A stretch of DNA of 64,000 nucleotides from Proteles cristata cristata (Eukaryota > Chordata > Mammalia > Carnivora > Hyaenidae): assembly GCA_017311185.1 (NCBI GenBank), contig JAESUZ010002694.1, positions 496,001 through 560,000 of the forward strand, read 5' to 3'. The notes beneath the pieces are model-generated. The model did not search any database. It worked only from the letters and a program-made list of their open reading frames with translations, and was not told where the DNA came from. Position numbers and translations under genes: made by a program. Below are positions 43,490 to 56,115 of this stretch, piece after piece. Positions within the stretch are counted from its first letter, which is position 1. Every line of letters begins with the position of its first letter.

Positions 43490-43735
43490 AGAATGGTTAA
43501 GAATTCTGGTTCGTTATTGGAGAGATTTTGTTTTAGCCAAGTCTCTGTTGATCAGCTTTGTGATTTTTATGATAATCAGTTTTCTAGATACTTTGATTTC
43601 TGGAACTGTGACATGAGTGTATTAATTACATAGAGCCCATGAAGTCATTCTGAAGAGGTTAAACGATAATATTCATGCACAGCATTTAATGTAGTGTCTG
43701 AACCATCTTTACTTGTAAAGAAATGTTCATCATTA
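43490..43735 (+). repeat. MIR SINE
   Basis: MIR blocks in order: AAGAATGGTTAAGAATTCTG (head), TTTGTGATTTTTATGATAAT, GATTTCTGGAACTGTGACAT and GAGGTTAAACGATAATATTC. Strongly diverged ancient copy. Confidence 0.65.
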
Positions 43736-43969
43736 CTATTTCCTTCTTGTTTGTAAATACTCAAAGTTAACCATTCGGCCAAACTACCAAAAATATTTTC
43801 TCTAATGGTACATTTCTTCAGTATCCAGTAGGACTGCCCAGCTCTTGTAATCATTATGAGATTAGATCGCTTTCCTGCAAACTGCTTTCAATAATTCATA
43901 TCCTCTCTGTGTTGTTTTAAGTTACAGGCACTTTAGGTATCAGTAAAATTGGTTTATAAATGAGCTCCT

Positions 43970-44193
43970 GGGACACCTGGGTGGTTCAGTCCATTCATTG
44001 AGCATCCAACTCTTGCTTTTGGGTTGGGCCATGATCTCAGGATTCGTGTGTTTGAGCCCCACGCTGGGCTTTGTGCTGACACTGTGGATCCTGCTTGAGA
44101 TTCTTTCTCCCTCTCTCTCTAACCCTGTCCCCAACTCGCACACCCTCTCTCTCTCTCTAAAAATAAAAAAATAAAATAAATTTTAAAAAAACC
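43970..44193 (+). mobile_element. CAN/SINEC SINE, old type
   Basis: Head GGGACACCTGGGTGGTTCAG with an extra inserted CATT (CCATTCATTGAGCATCC), middle shortened, tail CTAAAAATAAAAAAATAAAA. Confidence 0.9.
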
Positions 44194-44689
44194 AAATAAA
44201 ATAGAAATATTGAAGCGATTCATAAGGTGGCAGAAACAGGTACATGTGGTTGGATTTAACCAAGTTTAGTAACCAGGGTTAAGATTAAGTCGCCCACTCT
44301 AACCAGGGTGAGAATGACCTTCCCTAGGTTAAGGACAGTGCATACTGTGTCCCTTTGTGCTGAGGGAACTGACGGACACCAGGCAGCAGATCCCATAACG
44401 GTCACCTTAGTTCTCTTCTGCCATTTAGGGAGAGCTCAGTCTGTCACCTGGGTGGACATGCTGGTAAAACAAAGATACAAAATGTGCTTTTCAGGCAACA
44501 CAGGCTATGTGAGGGCGCAAAGGTCATTTGACTTTGACGCTACTCTGACGAAAGAGAGCCCAATTCTGTGTATTCATTTCACTGTAGGCTAAGATCACTC
44601 TGGGTTTTCATTTTCAAGTACAATTCCTCCTCATGTCTGACTTCTTAGCTTTGCTCTCTGCGTCTCCCATCTCAGTAATCTCACCAGGG
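44194..44689. other. Unique DNA, no gene recognised
   Basis: The open frame at 44308-44592 (95 codons) has no splice sites, domain or credible start; I treat it as chance. Confidence 0.4.
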
Positions 44690-45110
44690 TCTTCAGATGA
44701 GTTTATACACCTCCATTTAGACAAGGCAATTCTCTTGTTCAAACTGCTTTTAAACTTCCTGAAGTGAAGCACAGATGATTTGGGCTGGTGCCCTCGGCCC
44801 TTCCCAGCCTACCATACTTCTGTCCTCATGTCTTGGATGCAACTTATCACAGACTCATGATTACTGTTAAATACACCACTTAATTTCACCCTTACAGCTT
44901 TCCGTGCAGCATCCAGTTCTGGCTTCCAAAACCTTTGCACCTTAATTTTCTCTACCAGTGAAGCTACCTCAAGCTCACCTTCTTTATAGAGGTTATCCTG
45001 ACTAATTGAGGCAAAAACCCCCTCAAGTTTTGAGGTCCCTGACCCCCTCAGCACTGTGCCTACATCTTTTATTACATCACCATCTATGTGTCCCATATAA
45101 GCAAACTTGG
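44690..45110 (+). repeat. L2 LINE 3'-end fragment, probable
   Basis: AGCTCACCTTCTTTATAGAG, GGTTATCCTGACTAATTGAG and GACCCCCTCAGCACTGTGCC, then ATCTTTTATTACATCACCAT, follow the usual L2 3' region ('cctccaggaagccttccctgac... cagcactgtgcc...'). Diverged; boundaries approximate. The antisense frame at 44809-45096 is not a gene. Confidence 0.55.
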
Positions 45111-46417
45111 TACATTTCAGCCTAAATATTCCTTCTGATTATAAGCCAATAATGTTAGAGGCTACATCGGATTCATTTTCTTAGTTCAATTCTGCAGCTA
45201 CTTTGTACATATCAGGCACTCTGACAACAGCACATTGTCAGGCACAAAATGCTACAACAGCTCACTGTTTGAAAAATAAATTGCTAATTCAGATTATGTT
45301 CAGCTGAATCAGGTTGAAATATTTACACGTATTGAAGGGGATCAGCTGAGATATAATGCACATTAGTGAATTCTGTGCTCAAAGAGATTAACAGCTCTTC
45401 CCTGTTGGAGCAGAGGGATGCTCAAGTCCAAGGAAAGGTCGTCCATGGAACACCACAGGAACCGCGAGCCAGACCCTCAAGGATTGTAACCAGCACAGGA
45501 TTCCTGGTTATGTTATCCTGAAATATCTAAAAATAGACGTTTATGCTTCTATGGAAAAAATGTATTATAAGAAACATGTGGTGGCACTGTGTCTAATGGA
45601 CCCCTTGCTAGTTATGTGAACTGTGAATAATACATTTTATTCCACTTGAGTTTAACTGCTCCTGTTACTTTGACTGCATCACACTTGACCTGGTCCACAC
45701 ATAATGTTGAGTTTGGATTCTGTCCTACCCGAGTTTTTCTTCAATGTCATGTAATAGACGAGAGCCAATATGCATGTGGAATCTTTCCACCAAGATTGGA
45801 GAGTAGACAGAGATTTCATTACCTCCCCGTAACTGGTCCATTCACTTGCAGATGTGGTGGCCCATTACCTCAGCGATGGTTTGACTTCCCGCCATTACCT
45901 AGATCCCAGTCTAAACTAAAAATCTATATTTAATCATCAATTGTTACAAATACTGGGGCATAGTCTCACTAGTGATTTATCTTTTCCATCACTGTAGCCA
46001 TTCTTGTATGATCGCATTAGGTGATCATTTATCAGAGCTTTCCCGTAGGAGAAATAATCTGAATGACACGCGACGACAGGTAGAGACCTGCACATGCTTG
46101 CTGTACACACTCGCTGTGTTTTCATAGTATTGTACTGGAGATTTTCATACTGTTGTAAACATTTAGAACTTAGAACTTAGGGTTCAAGACCATCATCTTC
46201 CAAAATGATGCTTTAAAATAAAATATCAATTTTTTCATATATACAAATCACTATGCTTGAAGCAAGATAGAAAAGCCAGAGAAATATTTTAAAAAGCTTT
46301 AGTTGTAAGTGTCCCACAGTAAATTGAATATACAAACTAATTTAGGTGCCACAGTAAACAAAGAATACAACATAATACATGTGTGATGATAAAAATTATG
46401 AACATTTTTATTCTTAA
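45111..46417. other. Unique DNA, no gene recognised
   Basis: The 95-codon frame at 45646-45933 lacks splice context and a start. Nothing else recognised. Confidence 0.4.
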
Positions 46418-46610
46418 AGTTTTTACTTAAATTACAGTTAGTTACCATACACTGTAATATTACTTACAGGTGTACAGCATACTGATTCAGCACTTCCGTA
46501 CATGCCCTGGTGCTCGTCACAAGTGCACTCATTAATCCCCATCACCTGTTTAACCCAGCCCCCCAGAGGCTTGTTCTCTATAGTTAAGAGTCTGTTTCTT
46601 GGTTTCCTGA

Positions 46611-46678
46611 TCTCTCTCTCTCTTTCTCTCTCTCCCTCCCTCCCTCCCTCCCTCTCTCCCTTCCTCCCTCTCTCTCCT
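46611..46678. repeat. (CT)n/(CCCT)n pyrimidine tract
   Basis: About 68 bases of pure pyrimidine on the plus strand within the L1 3' end, able to form triplex. Confidence 0.95.
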
Positions 46679-46839
46679 TTTGCTTATTTGTTTTCTTTCT
46701 TAAATTTCACATATGAGTGAAATCATATAGTATTTCTATTTCTCTGACTGACTTATTTAGCTTAGCATAATATTCTCTATCTCCATCCACATCATTGAAA
46801 ATGGCAAGATTTTATTATTTTTAATGACTGAATAATCCA

Positions 46840-46896
46840 TTATATATATATATATTATAATATATATATATTATACACACACATATATATATATAC
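46840..46896. repeat. AT-rich palindromic microsatellite
   Basis: TA repeats broken by TTATAA and CACACA steps (ATATTATAATATATATATAT), self-complementary in part. Confidence 0.93.
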
Positions 46897-47550
46897 TTGA
46901 AAAGTTGGAAAATCATACAAAATAATATATTATAAATATAAATACATTGAAAAAATGTTATATAGACCATATATAGATGTTATATACACCACATCTTCTT
47001 TATCCATTTATCTGTCAATGGGCATTTGAGCTCTTTCCATAGTTTGGTTGTTGTAGATACTGCTGCTGTAAACATTGGGGTGCATGTATCCCTTGGAGTT
47101 CGTATTTTTATATTCTTTGGATAATATACCTACTAGTGAAATTGCTGGATCATAAGGTGCTTTTATTTTTAGTTTTTTGAGGAAACTTTATACTGCTCTT
47201 TAGCGTGGCCGCACCAGTTTGTAGTCCCACCAACAGTGCATAAGAGTTCTCCTTTCTCCACATCCTCTCCAGCACCTGTTTATTTCTTGTGTTGTTGATT
47301 TTAGCCATTCTGACAGGTATGAGGTGATATGTCATTGTAGTTTTGATTTGCATTTCTCTGATAAGTGATGTTGAACATCTTTTCATGTGTCTGCTGGCCA
47401 TCTGGATGTCTGCTTTTGTGTCTATACATGTCTTCTTCTCTTTTTTTTTATTGGATTATTTGCTTTCTGGGGGTTAAGGTTTATAATTATTTATGTATAT
47501 TTTGGAGACTAACCATTTATCATATATGTCTTTTGAAAACATCTTCTCCC

Positions 47551-47920
47551 ATTAATAGGAGACTAATATTAATAAAATAGCATACAAATAAAACTAACTT
47601 ATAATTATATCACATGCTAACATGACCTTTGCTGTTAGAGCATAGCATAGGAATCTGACATGCTTAGCAAGGTCAAGTAAGTTTCTATAAAAAGTAATGA
47701 TGTCAGACACTATTAGCTGATTGACATCATTTTCTAACCCACCTTCCCCTTTCTTTACTTCTACTATTAAAACTTGAGGTTAGATTTCCTTGAAATTAGT
47801 GTTGGCCTATCAGCTAATAGTTCTGGTTAATGAACTGAGAAGTGGCATAATCGTAGAATTAAGCAGAGATTAGACTGACATAACTCATTCTTTCTTTTAA
47901 TCATCTGGGACATATGAGTT

Positions 47921-47964
<44 letters not shown>

Positions 47965-48061
47965 ACCAGGGATGGCAGGATGGATTACTTTTTTATCTTC
48001 TGTATTAGTCCTAGATTCCTACTTCTGTATTTGTTTTTTGTGTGATTTTTTGATATTTTAT
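47551..48061. other. Unique DNA with CA repeat
   Basis: No gene recognised; (CA)20 at 47923-47962. Confidence 0.5.
47923..47962. repeat. (CA)20 microsatellite
   Basis: Perfect CA repeat, likely polymorphic. Confidence 0.98.
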
Positions 48062-48077
48062 TGCATAAAACACTATT

Positions 48078-48294
48078 TTTTAAAAATGTTTTATTTATTT
48101 CTAGGAGAGAGAGAGAGAGACAGCATGAGCAGGGGAGGGTCAGAGAGAGAGGAAGTGACAGACTCTGAAACAGGCTCCAGGCTCTGAGCTGGCAGTCAGC
48201 ACAGAGCACGACGTGGGGCTCAAACGCACGAACCGCGAGATCATGACCTAAGTGAAAGTCGGACGCTTAACCGACTAAGCCACCCAGGCGCCCC
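48078..48294 (-). mobile_element. CAN/SINEC SINE, young type, reverse
   Basis: Perfect 16-bp target duplication TGCATAAAACACTATT at 48062-48077 and 48295-48310. Carries CTAGGAGAGAGAGAG and GCTGGCAGTCAGCAC. Among the youngest copies in the window. Confidence 0.97.
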
Positions 48295-48310
48295 TGCATA
48301 AAACACTATT

Positions 48311-49589
48311 AATTGAGTTCTTATCAAATGCAGTTTAAAACATTGATTCACTGATATGCTGTGGATGAACTTTGGTCAAAAAGTGAGTGGAAATCATTGA
48401 AACTAATGAGGTAAGGGAGAAAATAGTCCCAGGAGAGAATATTTCTATGTAAGAGTAGTTTTTGCTAATATTTTTCTGGCCTCCCTAAAGCTCTTCCCAT
48501 CTTGCTTATAGCATCGTAATTAGCATATGTGAATAATAAAAATATTATTATTAAGGGCATCATTTGGGGATTAAAAACAAATAAAGTAGGAAGACTTCTC
48601 TGTCAGCTTCTATTTTATTCAGCCAACTAAAATAAACCAAAACAAACACCAATAAAAGTTTACATGGGATTCTTCTTCCATATTGTAGAGAAAATAGAAT
48701 CATTTTGGAAAAAAATGCAAGTTTATTGCCTCTTACATTTTGTCTTGTATTTTTAATTCATAGTTATAAAATTACAACTCGTTTTCTTAAGAATAAGGAA
48801 ACAACATAATTTCATAGTGAGATGCAAAAGTGAGAAGAGAGTTTGGAGAAGAGTTATTTGGAGAAGAGTTATTATTATGGTTTTTGGTAACACTCAGTGT
48901 TAGGAGCTACATTGTGAGTAATAGAAGAAACTCTCCACTCTGAGCTGTTCATGTTATAGAGTCTATCTAAATTCACTCATAACCATGAACCAAGTCCTTA
49001 AACACTGCTTTTAAACAGTTTGCCTGACTGATTTTTTAAAATTATTTGGTTTCTATTTGCTAACATGCATAGTAAACAAAAATATTTGTGATTATGTAAA
49101 AAAGAAAATTAAAATACAAGTAAAGAAGGCAATAAATCTCCTCATCTCATAGTTTCAGACCATTAGAAGGAAAACTTGAAAAGAATAAAGAACCAAAATG
49201 TGGTAGAGTATACAGGACATCTTTGTCTTCTGACAGACTGTGAGGAGAATTCCATCTCTTCTGCCATATGCATATATGCCATATGCAAGTTATAAAACTA
49301 TCACTGGGAAAGAGGACATAGACATATAATGTTGTGACTTTCTCACATTATACATAAAATTGTATAATATTATTTTAACATATTGAGATGAGTTACATAT
49401 GTATATTTAAAACCTGTATATTTAACTAAACATATATTTAAATATGTATATTTAATAGTTGAGTAATTAAATAACTAGCCAATTATCTAATGAGCCAATA
49501 GCGGAGTTGAATTGGAATCATAAATAATCATAAAAAAGGCAAGAAATAATGACAGGAATAAATAATACAGAGGAAAAGTAAAATATATC
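48311..49589. other. Unique AT-rich DNA, no gene seen
   Basis: Contains a 15-bp perfect tandem duplication (TTTGGAGAAGAGTTA, 48842-48856 and 48857-48871) and AT-rich stretches near 49320-49500. No exon or repeat recognised. Confidence 0.45.
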
Positions 49590-50040
49590 TAGCAAATGGT
49601 AGATTTAAATCCAACCATATCAATAATTTTATTACTATAGATGGTTTGCACATCCTGGTTGTAAGTCAGAGACTTTCAAATCAAATATATACTATCTACA
49701 AGATACCCCTTTAACTATTAAGACAGAGATAACTTAAAATTAAAAGATTATCCAAAAGATATCCCATGCTAACACTGTATAAATACAGTTGGATTGCCTG
49801 TATTAACATAGCATAAATTAGACTTTAGAATTAGGAGTATCATCAGAAAAAAAGAGAGGTAAAACATTAATAGAGAGGTCAATTCAACAAGAAACTATAC
49901 CAATCTTAAATGTTTATGCACTAATATATCTTAAAAATACATAAAGTAAAACTGATAGAACTGAAAGGGATAACAGAAATAGAGAAAATATAAACTCCCT
50001 CAATATGTTTTACTTTAACTGAATTGAAAAATAGTATTTT
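49590..50040 (+). mobile_element. Old L1 ORF2 endonuclease-region fragment
   Basis: Runs in L1 order: AAATCCAACCATATCAATAA, TATACTATCTACAAGATACC, CCCATGCTAACACTGTATAA, AGTTGGATTGCCTGTATTAA, GGTCAATTCAACAAGAAACT and AAAACTGATAGAACTGAAAG. This corresponds to the first third of ORF2. Diverged, no open frame. Confidence 0.75.
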
Positions 50041-50056
50041 GGATGTATGGTATTAA

Positions 50057-50246
50057 TTTTTTTAATGCTTATTTTAGAGAGAGGTGGGGAGGGGCAGAGA
50101 GAGAGTTAGACACATAATCTGAAGCAGGTTCCAGGCTCTGAGCTGTCAGCACAGAGCCCCCTGTGGGGCTCGAACTCACTAACTAATGGTGAGATCATGA
50201 CCTGAGCCGAGTCAGATGCCTAACTGACTGAGCCACCAGGTGCCCC
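50057..50246 (-). mobile_element. CAN/SINEC SINE, older type, reverse
   Basis: Perfect 17-bp target duplication TGGATGTATGGTATTAA at 50040-50056 and 50247-50263. The head lost a C (GAGCCACCAGGTGCCCC). Confidence 0.95.
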
Positions 50247-50263
50247 TGGATGTATGGTATTAA

Positions 50264-50650
50264 GGAAAAAATTTATTTAAAATAATTTTATCTTCTTCCA
50301 TTTACTTGTTTTAATGCAGCTACCAGAAACTTAAAAGGATATCTGTGGCTAACAATTTTTTTATCTGACACTGCTGCATTATAGCAAATGAATAATCTGA
50401 ACATTTGGACATTAGAACACCTTTGACTAGAACATATGAGCAATAATCTATTTTGGGGGTAATCTCTTCACTGTGTACTAGTTGCCTTATAATGTACTCA
50501 ATTTATACTAAGAAAGAGGTTACAGGTCAAAAGTACGGAAAACTGTCTTTTCTGGGTTACGTCAATGCTCTCTTAGATCACTTTTGTAATTGCCATAGTT
50601 CTGCATGTTTCTGTATTAAACAAAGTTCAAGCAACAGTAAGTGAATCATT
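50264..50650. other. Unique DNA, no gene seen
   Basis: A 63-codon frame at 50453-50644 has no splice or promoter support. Confidence 0.4.
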
Positions 50651-50666
50651 TAAAACTCCTTCAGCT

Positions 50667-50880
50667 GGGGCTTCTGGATGGCTCAGTCACTTGAGTGTCT
50701 GATTTCAGCTCAGGTCATGACACTGCTCGTGGGTTCAAGCCCTATGTCAGGCTCTGTGCTGACAACTTGGAGCCTGTAGCCTACTTCAGATTTTATTTCT
50801 CCCTTTCTCACTGCCCCTACCCTGCTCATGCTCTGTTTCTCCCTCTCAAAGTGAAGAAACATTTAAAAAAAAATAAATAA
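50667..50880 (+). mobile_element. CAN/SINEC SINE, older type
   Basis: Head GGGGCTTCTGGATGGCTCAG. Flanks TAAAACTCCTTC (50651-50662) and TAAAACTCTTCT (50881-50892) are an approximate target duplication. Confidence 0.92.
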
Positions 50881-50892
50881 GTAAAACTCTTC

Positions 50893-53334
50893 TAGATGGG
50901 ATATAAAATTACTAGAATCAGATATTTCTATTGATTGGTTTATTTTTTAAAAGGTGAGAATGCAATAAATTTATATTTTTATTTCTTTAACTTCTTTTGT
51001 ACTTTAAAATTCTTGTGAATTAAAATAATAAAACAAGATACAAAAAATATTATTTTTAAGTGGGGTATGAGAGACACAAAGAGAAATAGATGGGAATATC
51101 AGATGAAGCTAGTAATAAATTTCAGCCCTCAAGGCACATGTCAGGAGATCCTGTGACTTTCACCATCTATAGGTAAGAACTGGACTTTGTATTTCCCAAC
51201 TACCCTAGGGGGAAAAGCAACACATTGATTTATAAGATCCATAGAATACCAACAAAAACTGAAATAAATAAATGAAAATAAAAATTGCTCAGCAGAAGGA
51301 AAATTTATTTTTAGTATGAACTAAAATAAGATGTTTATTTCTTATAGAATACAATGTAGTTAAGAAACATAAGGATGGCATTCTAGTCATAAATCCATAA
51401 ACCAAAATCAAAAAGTCATTTGCCATTACATTCTTTGACACATATCTTTTATATAATAATACAGCACAATTTCATAAATCCCATGAAGAGGGAAGGTAAC
51501 TATTTTTTTCTGAACATGGGCATCATGATCTGGCATAATGCAAGGATACAAAGCAAACTACTGAGAACAATGGATTTCATATCATGTGCATAATCCTTAA
51601 CATTTATTTGTGCCCTAAGATTTTGATTAGTATTAACCAGTACAGAACTTGTAGTTAAGATTTGCTAGCAGATAACAGGGACTGACACCATTTCACTTTG
51701 CCAGTTCCTTAAAATGGAAGTGGAATTAGCATTTCCTAATGGAAATTGAAGACATCTTCCAGAATAAGAGTTTATCCCACTTCCACTAAAGAGAGAAAGG
51801 AGAATGAATTGTGAATAAAATGCTTATTTTCCTTTGCAAAAGTGTATTTGTTTTCTGCCAAACATTTTACCATTAAACAAAAAATACCCTAAATAAAAAT
51901 ATTATCATTCAAAATTAAAGGGAAATAGAATGCATAAAGGCAACTTAATTTCTCATTTTCTAATGACACACTCATTTAAAGATTGCCACACACCTGAGAC
52001 ACACACAGTCTTCCTGTCCAGAATGAGTACCAGCTCACAATTGCAATGCGGAAAAATGAAAGAGACAAACAAGAAAGAAAGAGTATTTCCGAAGTTGTTC
52101 TAACTAGTAGCTAGTTATTGTGTTTGAAAATCATTTAAAAGTTTAAAGTGCCAATACAAATTATAGTGGAAGGCAGTTCCAGGGCTGTGAATAAATAAAG
52201 CAAGACAGATCATTTATTGGAAATGTTTTGTTGGGTTTGTTTGTCTTAAATAAACTTTGCATGTATGTTTTCAAGGTTCTCTGGCCTCAAGTCAGGAAGC
52301 AACACTTGACTATTGATGCTGTATTAACATATTTTGCTTTGAGTTATCCATTTTTGTGAAAATGGAATGCTTGAAACAAGTATATTGCTATGTTGGTTGC
52401 ACATTTTGATACCTAGTTTATATTTTTAGCCAATCACACACCCAGAGAATATGAATGATGGAATTACTAAAATACACTCAGGCTATATGAATACACTGAG
52501 TCTCTTTTCTGCACGGTATGGGATCCCAACTAAATCATTCTGACTACGGATTGTAGTATTTCCATGGTGCTTTCCCATGCATCGCTTGTCTTTGGGAAGA
52601 TTGGGGATTCTGATCAACGGGGAGAGCTGATCTTAGGCTTAGGGTCAGCCAAAGCACAGTGCTACCTGATGCAAAAACACAGTGAATGTCTCCACAAAAG
52701 TCAACGATGTTTGGTAGAAAAATGTAATGTTCTCATGAAAATATTTGTTGTATTTAGATGCTTATTCACTACCTTCCTCAAAAAAATCTTTAGTTAAAAA
52801 GGTATCAGACTTTATGATTTTAAGTTATTTGAGCACCAAAAAGTTTTGGTAACAGATTTCTTTTTAATGGAGGTACAACTAAATAACAGGGGAAAGTCTC
52901 CATTTGGCATTATACTTCAAAAACACATCCAGCTGGCAGAAAACACTGGGACTGTCCATATTTTTACCATCATTTAATGCACAATATTTTTTAATACATA
53001 GGTATGTTATATCAAATAAACAATCATTTGTGCTTCTCTCTTATTAGAAAATACTGGTGGGAGATTTTTTTCTATGCTGCCAACCAGTCATTCTTGAACA
53101 TTTAACATAGTACCTGGCACTAAACACAAAGTAGTTGTTCATTATATTTGTGTACTGAAATAGTGAATTAATGGCCCTTTTTCTACCCAAACACCAAGCT
53201 TTAAAGAATGTATTGAAGTATAATAGAATAATAGATAAAAAGGTGATATATATAGATATAGATATAGATAGATACGGACAGATGATAGACATACAGAAAT
53301 ATATATGCACATATATTTACGTACCTGTGCACTA
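50893..53334. other. Unique AT-rich DNA, no gene seen
   Basis: A 2.4-kb region free of young repeats. 53085-53160 has an ATAGTACCTGGCACTAAACA motif typical of ancient MIR/L2 ends. The ATG-started 77-codon frame at 52564-52797 ends TTTAGTTAA and shows no domain or splice support. A (GATA)-like run lies at 53248-53280. Confidence 0.4.
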
Positions 53335-54440
53335 AATCACAGATAATGTGTGCATGGATCCATGAATTTTCACAGAGTGAACAGATTGCTACCTCCAGCA
53401 TCAAATCAAGAAATAGAATCATGGGGCGCCTGTGTGGCTCAGTCAGTTAAGCATCCTTCTCTTGATTTCAGCTCAGGTCATGATATCACAGTTCTTGGGA
53501 CTGAGCCCAGCATCAGGATTCTCTCTCTGCCCTCCCCACACTTGTGCATGCTCTCTCTTTCAAAATAAATTAATAAACTTAAAAAAAAAAATAGAATCCT
53601 ATCAGTGCCCAGAAGCCCTCTTATTTTCCTTGTAGTCACTTCCAAAAGTAATTTCTATTCAGGCTGCTAACTATAACGTAATGTCACATGTTTTTGAGCG
53701 TTATATAAGTGGAATCATACGCATGGTACTGTAGTGACTTTGGCTCATTTCAGTCAACATTGTGTTTGGGAGATTCATCATATTGTTACATGTAAAAATG
53801 GTTTCATACTCATTATTACATATTCAAACTGTATATTGAAATTTCAAATTATAGCTAAAATACCATCTTCCGTTCTGTGGCTTGTTTGTTCCCACTTTTG
53901 ATTGTGTCTTTTGATTGACAGAAGTGGTAATTAAATATAGTTTATCCTCATTTTCCTTTATGGTTAGTACCATTTATGTCTTACTTAGGAAATCTTTGCC
54001 TACCCCTGAGATTAGGAGCACATTTTCCTGTTTTTCCCTCTACAGCATTTTTATTTTTTCTATTTCCATTTGGATTTATAATACATAAAGAATGAAGCTT
54101 TGTATATAGTATAAGGTAGAAATTCACAAACACTCTCCCCCACATAGACGTACAACTGAACTAATGCCATTTATTAAAAAGACCATAATTTCTCACTCTT
54201 ATATGCTGCCATCTTTGTGCCTGTGTGGATATGTTTCTGGACTCTGTTCTGTTCCACTGATCTATTTGTGTGTGTTTGCACCAATAGCATATTTTCTTAA
54301 ATAATGCAGGTTTAAAATGTATCTCAATATTCATCTTATATTGATAATACCTGTACTTAGAAATATCCAGAGTTGTTCTATAAGTTTGTTGAACACAGTC
54401 TCTGTATTCACAATTACATATATTTCATCTTACCTGTAGT
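53335..54440 (-). mobile_element. Old L1 (L1M-type) 3' end, reverse, with SINE
   Basis: 3' UTR-like sequence: AATTTTCACAGAGTGAACAG, then after a SINE CAGTGCCCAGAAGCCCTCTT and AAGTGGAATCATACGCATGG. ORF2-side sequence follows with AAATCTTTGCCTACCCCTGA and CTGTTCCACTGATCTATTTG. The order fits an ancient L1M element. Confidence 0.75.
53423..53588 (+). mobile_element. CAN/SINEC SINE, internally shortened
   Basis: Head GGGGCGCCTGTGTGGCTCAG. The middle jumps from AGCCCAGCATCAG to GATTCTCTCTCTGCCC. Target duplication AAATAGAATC at 53411-53420 and 53589-53598. Confidence 0.93.
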
Positions 54441-54544
54441 TTTTTATTTATAAATGAAGCTTATAAATGAAGTAGTTATTATTTGAATTTGAATGTATCT
54501 GTAGATAAATTTGGAAAATTTTCCATCTTTAAAATATAAAGTCA

Positions 54545-54762
54545 TGGGGTGCCTGGGTGGTTCAGTCACTTAAGCGTATGACTTCGGCCCAGGTCATGAT
54601 CTCATGGTCCATGAGCTCAAGCACCTTAAGTTCAAACCCTGTGTTGGGCTCTGTGTATCAATTGGAGATTGGGGCCTGCTTCAGATTCTGTGTCTCCATC
54701 TCTCTCTGCCCCTCTGCCACTCACATTCTGTGTCTCAAAAATAACTAAATGTTAAAAAAAAT
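54545..54762 (+). mobile_element. CAN/SINEC SINE
   Basis: Head GGGGTGCCTGGGTGGTTCAG with a small insertion near the B box (GCTCAAGCACCTTAAGTTCA). Flanks ATAAAGTC on both sides. Confidence 0.92.
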
Positions 54763-55017
54763 AAAGTCTTGTAAATCCTTTTATTTACTTAGGTCTATTT
54801 TACTTTATAATCTATTGTTTTCAATTTCTGCATGTCTCATGTCAGTCTCAGAATTTGTGCAAATATTATTAGGACAAATTCAATGACAAGTTGAGCTCAG
54901 CTCTCTGTCATTATAGTGTACTGAAATTTAAGCTCACTGAAGTCTTTGATATTTTGTCCCCCCATCCTGTAAGGCTAGCAATAGATCTATTGAATTTCTC
55001 TGTCTCTTTCTTGATAC
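54763..55017. other. Unique DNA, no gene seen
   Basis: Short AT-rich spacer between old L1 pieces; may itself be L1-derived. Confidence 0.35.
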
Positions 55018-55535
55018 ATATACTGTGGAACATTCATACAATGGAATATTATTTATCTCTAAAACAAGGAGCTAGGAAGCCATGAAATGACACAAAGGAA
55101 ACTTAAATGCATATTACTAACTGACAGAAACTAATATAAAAAGTCTATATACTGTATGATTCCACTTATATAATGTTCTGGAAAAGGCAAAAAGACAAAA
55201 CTATGGAGATGTTAAAAGGATCAGTAGATGTCAGGGATTGGAAAGTGGGCAAGAGGGATGAATAGGTGCAACACAGAGGATTTTAGAGCAGTGAAAATAC
55301 TCTGTATTATACTATAATGATAGACACAAATATTTGTCTATGCTCATAGAATATATAATACCGAGAATGAAGCCTAAGGTATAGCCTTTGCATGAGTATG
55401 ATGTGTCAATGAAGGCTCATTGATTTTTAACAAATTATAGTGGAGAAGTTATGCATGTGTGGTCAAGGAATACATGGGAAATCTCTCATTTCAATTTTGC
55501 TGTGAACCTAAAATTCTCTTTAAAAATAAAATCTG
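55018..55535 (+). mobile_element. Old L1 (L1M-type) 3' end, plus strand
   Basis: ORF2 C-terminal and 3' UTR blocks: TACAATGGAATATTATTTAT, ACTGTATGATTCCACTTATA, GTATGATGTGTCAATGAAGG, ATGGGAAATCTCTCATTTCA and GCTGTGAACCTAAAATTCTC, ending TTTAAAAATAAAATC. This is the usual 3' order of an L1M element. Confidence 0.8.
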
Positions 55536-55539
55536 TATA

Positions 55540-55752
55540 GGGGCACCTGAGTAGCTCAGTTGGTTGAATGTCCAACTCTTGATTTTGTCTCATGATCTGG
55601 CAGTTTGTGGGATTGAGCCGTGCATCAGGTTCTGTGCTAACAGCATGAAGCCTGCTTGGGATTCTCTCTCCCTTTGTCTCTGCCCTTCCCCACTTGTACT
55701 CTTTGTCTGTCTCTCAAAATAAAATTTAAAAAAATAATAATAAAATAAATAA
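55540..55752 (+). mobile_element. CAN/SINEC SINE, older type
   Basis: Head GGGGCACCTGAGTAGCTCAG, tail CTCAAAATAAAATTTAAAAA, inserted right at the 3' end of the old L1 above. Confidence 0.92.
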
Positions 55753-55865
55753 ACCATCAAAGAGAAAACAGAACACTGCTCATAGGCAAGATATGATAGC
55801 TAATCCTAGATGAGTGTGATTTTTTCTAACTGAATCTACTTTAGAACAAGTGTGATTCCATTTCT

Positions 55866-56098
55866 TTTCTTTTTTCTTTTTTTAATGTTTTTTTTAAATT
55901 TATTTCTGAGAGAGAGAGAGAGAGAGAGTGAGCAGGGGAGGGTTAGAGGGAGAAGGAGACACAGAATCCGAAACAGCCTCCAGGCTCTGAGCTAGCTGTC
56001 AGCACTGAGCCCGACACGGGGCTCAAACCCACGAACCATGAGATCATGACCTGAGCTGAAGTCAGATGGCTTAATCGACTGAGCCACCCAGGCGCCCC
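55866..56098 (-). mobile_element. CAN/SINEC SINE, reverse
   Basis: Perfect 17-bp target duplication AGTGTGATTCCATTTCT at 55849-55865 and 56099-56115. Head ends CCCAGGCGCCCC. Confidence 0.96.
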
Positions 56099-56115
56099 AG
56101 TGTGATTCCATTTCT

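Larger units (their letters stand above)
46418..47550 (-). mobile_element. L1 3'-end fragment, reverse
   Basis: 3' UTR (GTTAGTTACCATACACTGTA, CATGCCCTGGTGCTCGTCAC), a pyrimidine-rich tract, then ORF2 C-terminal sequence on the minus strand (47150-47401 reads as a decayed ORF2 C-terminus). Truncated near CATCTTCTCCCATTAATAGG. Contains an AT microsatellite. Confidence 0.8.
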
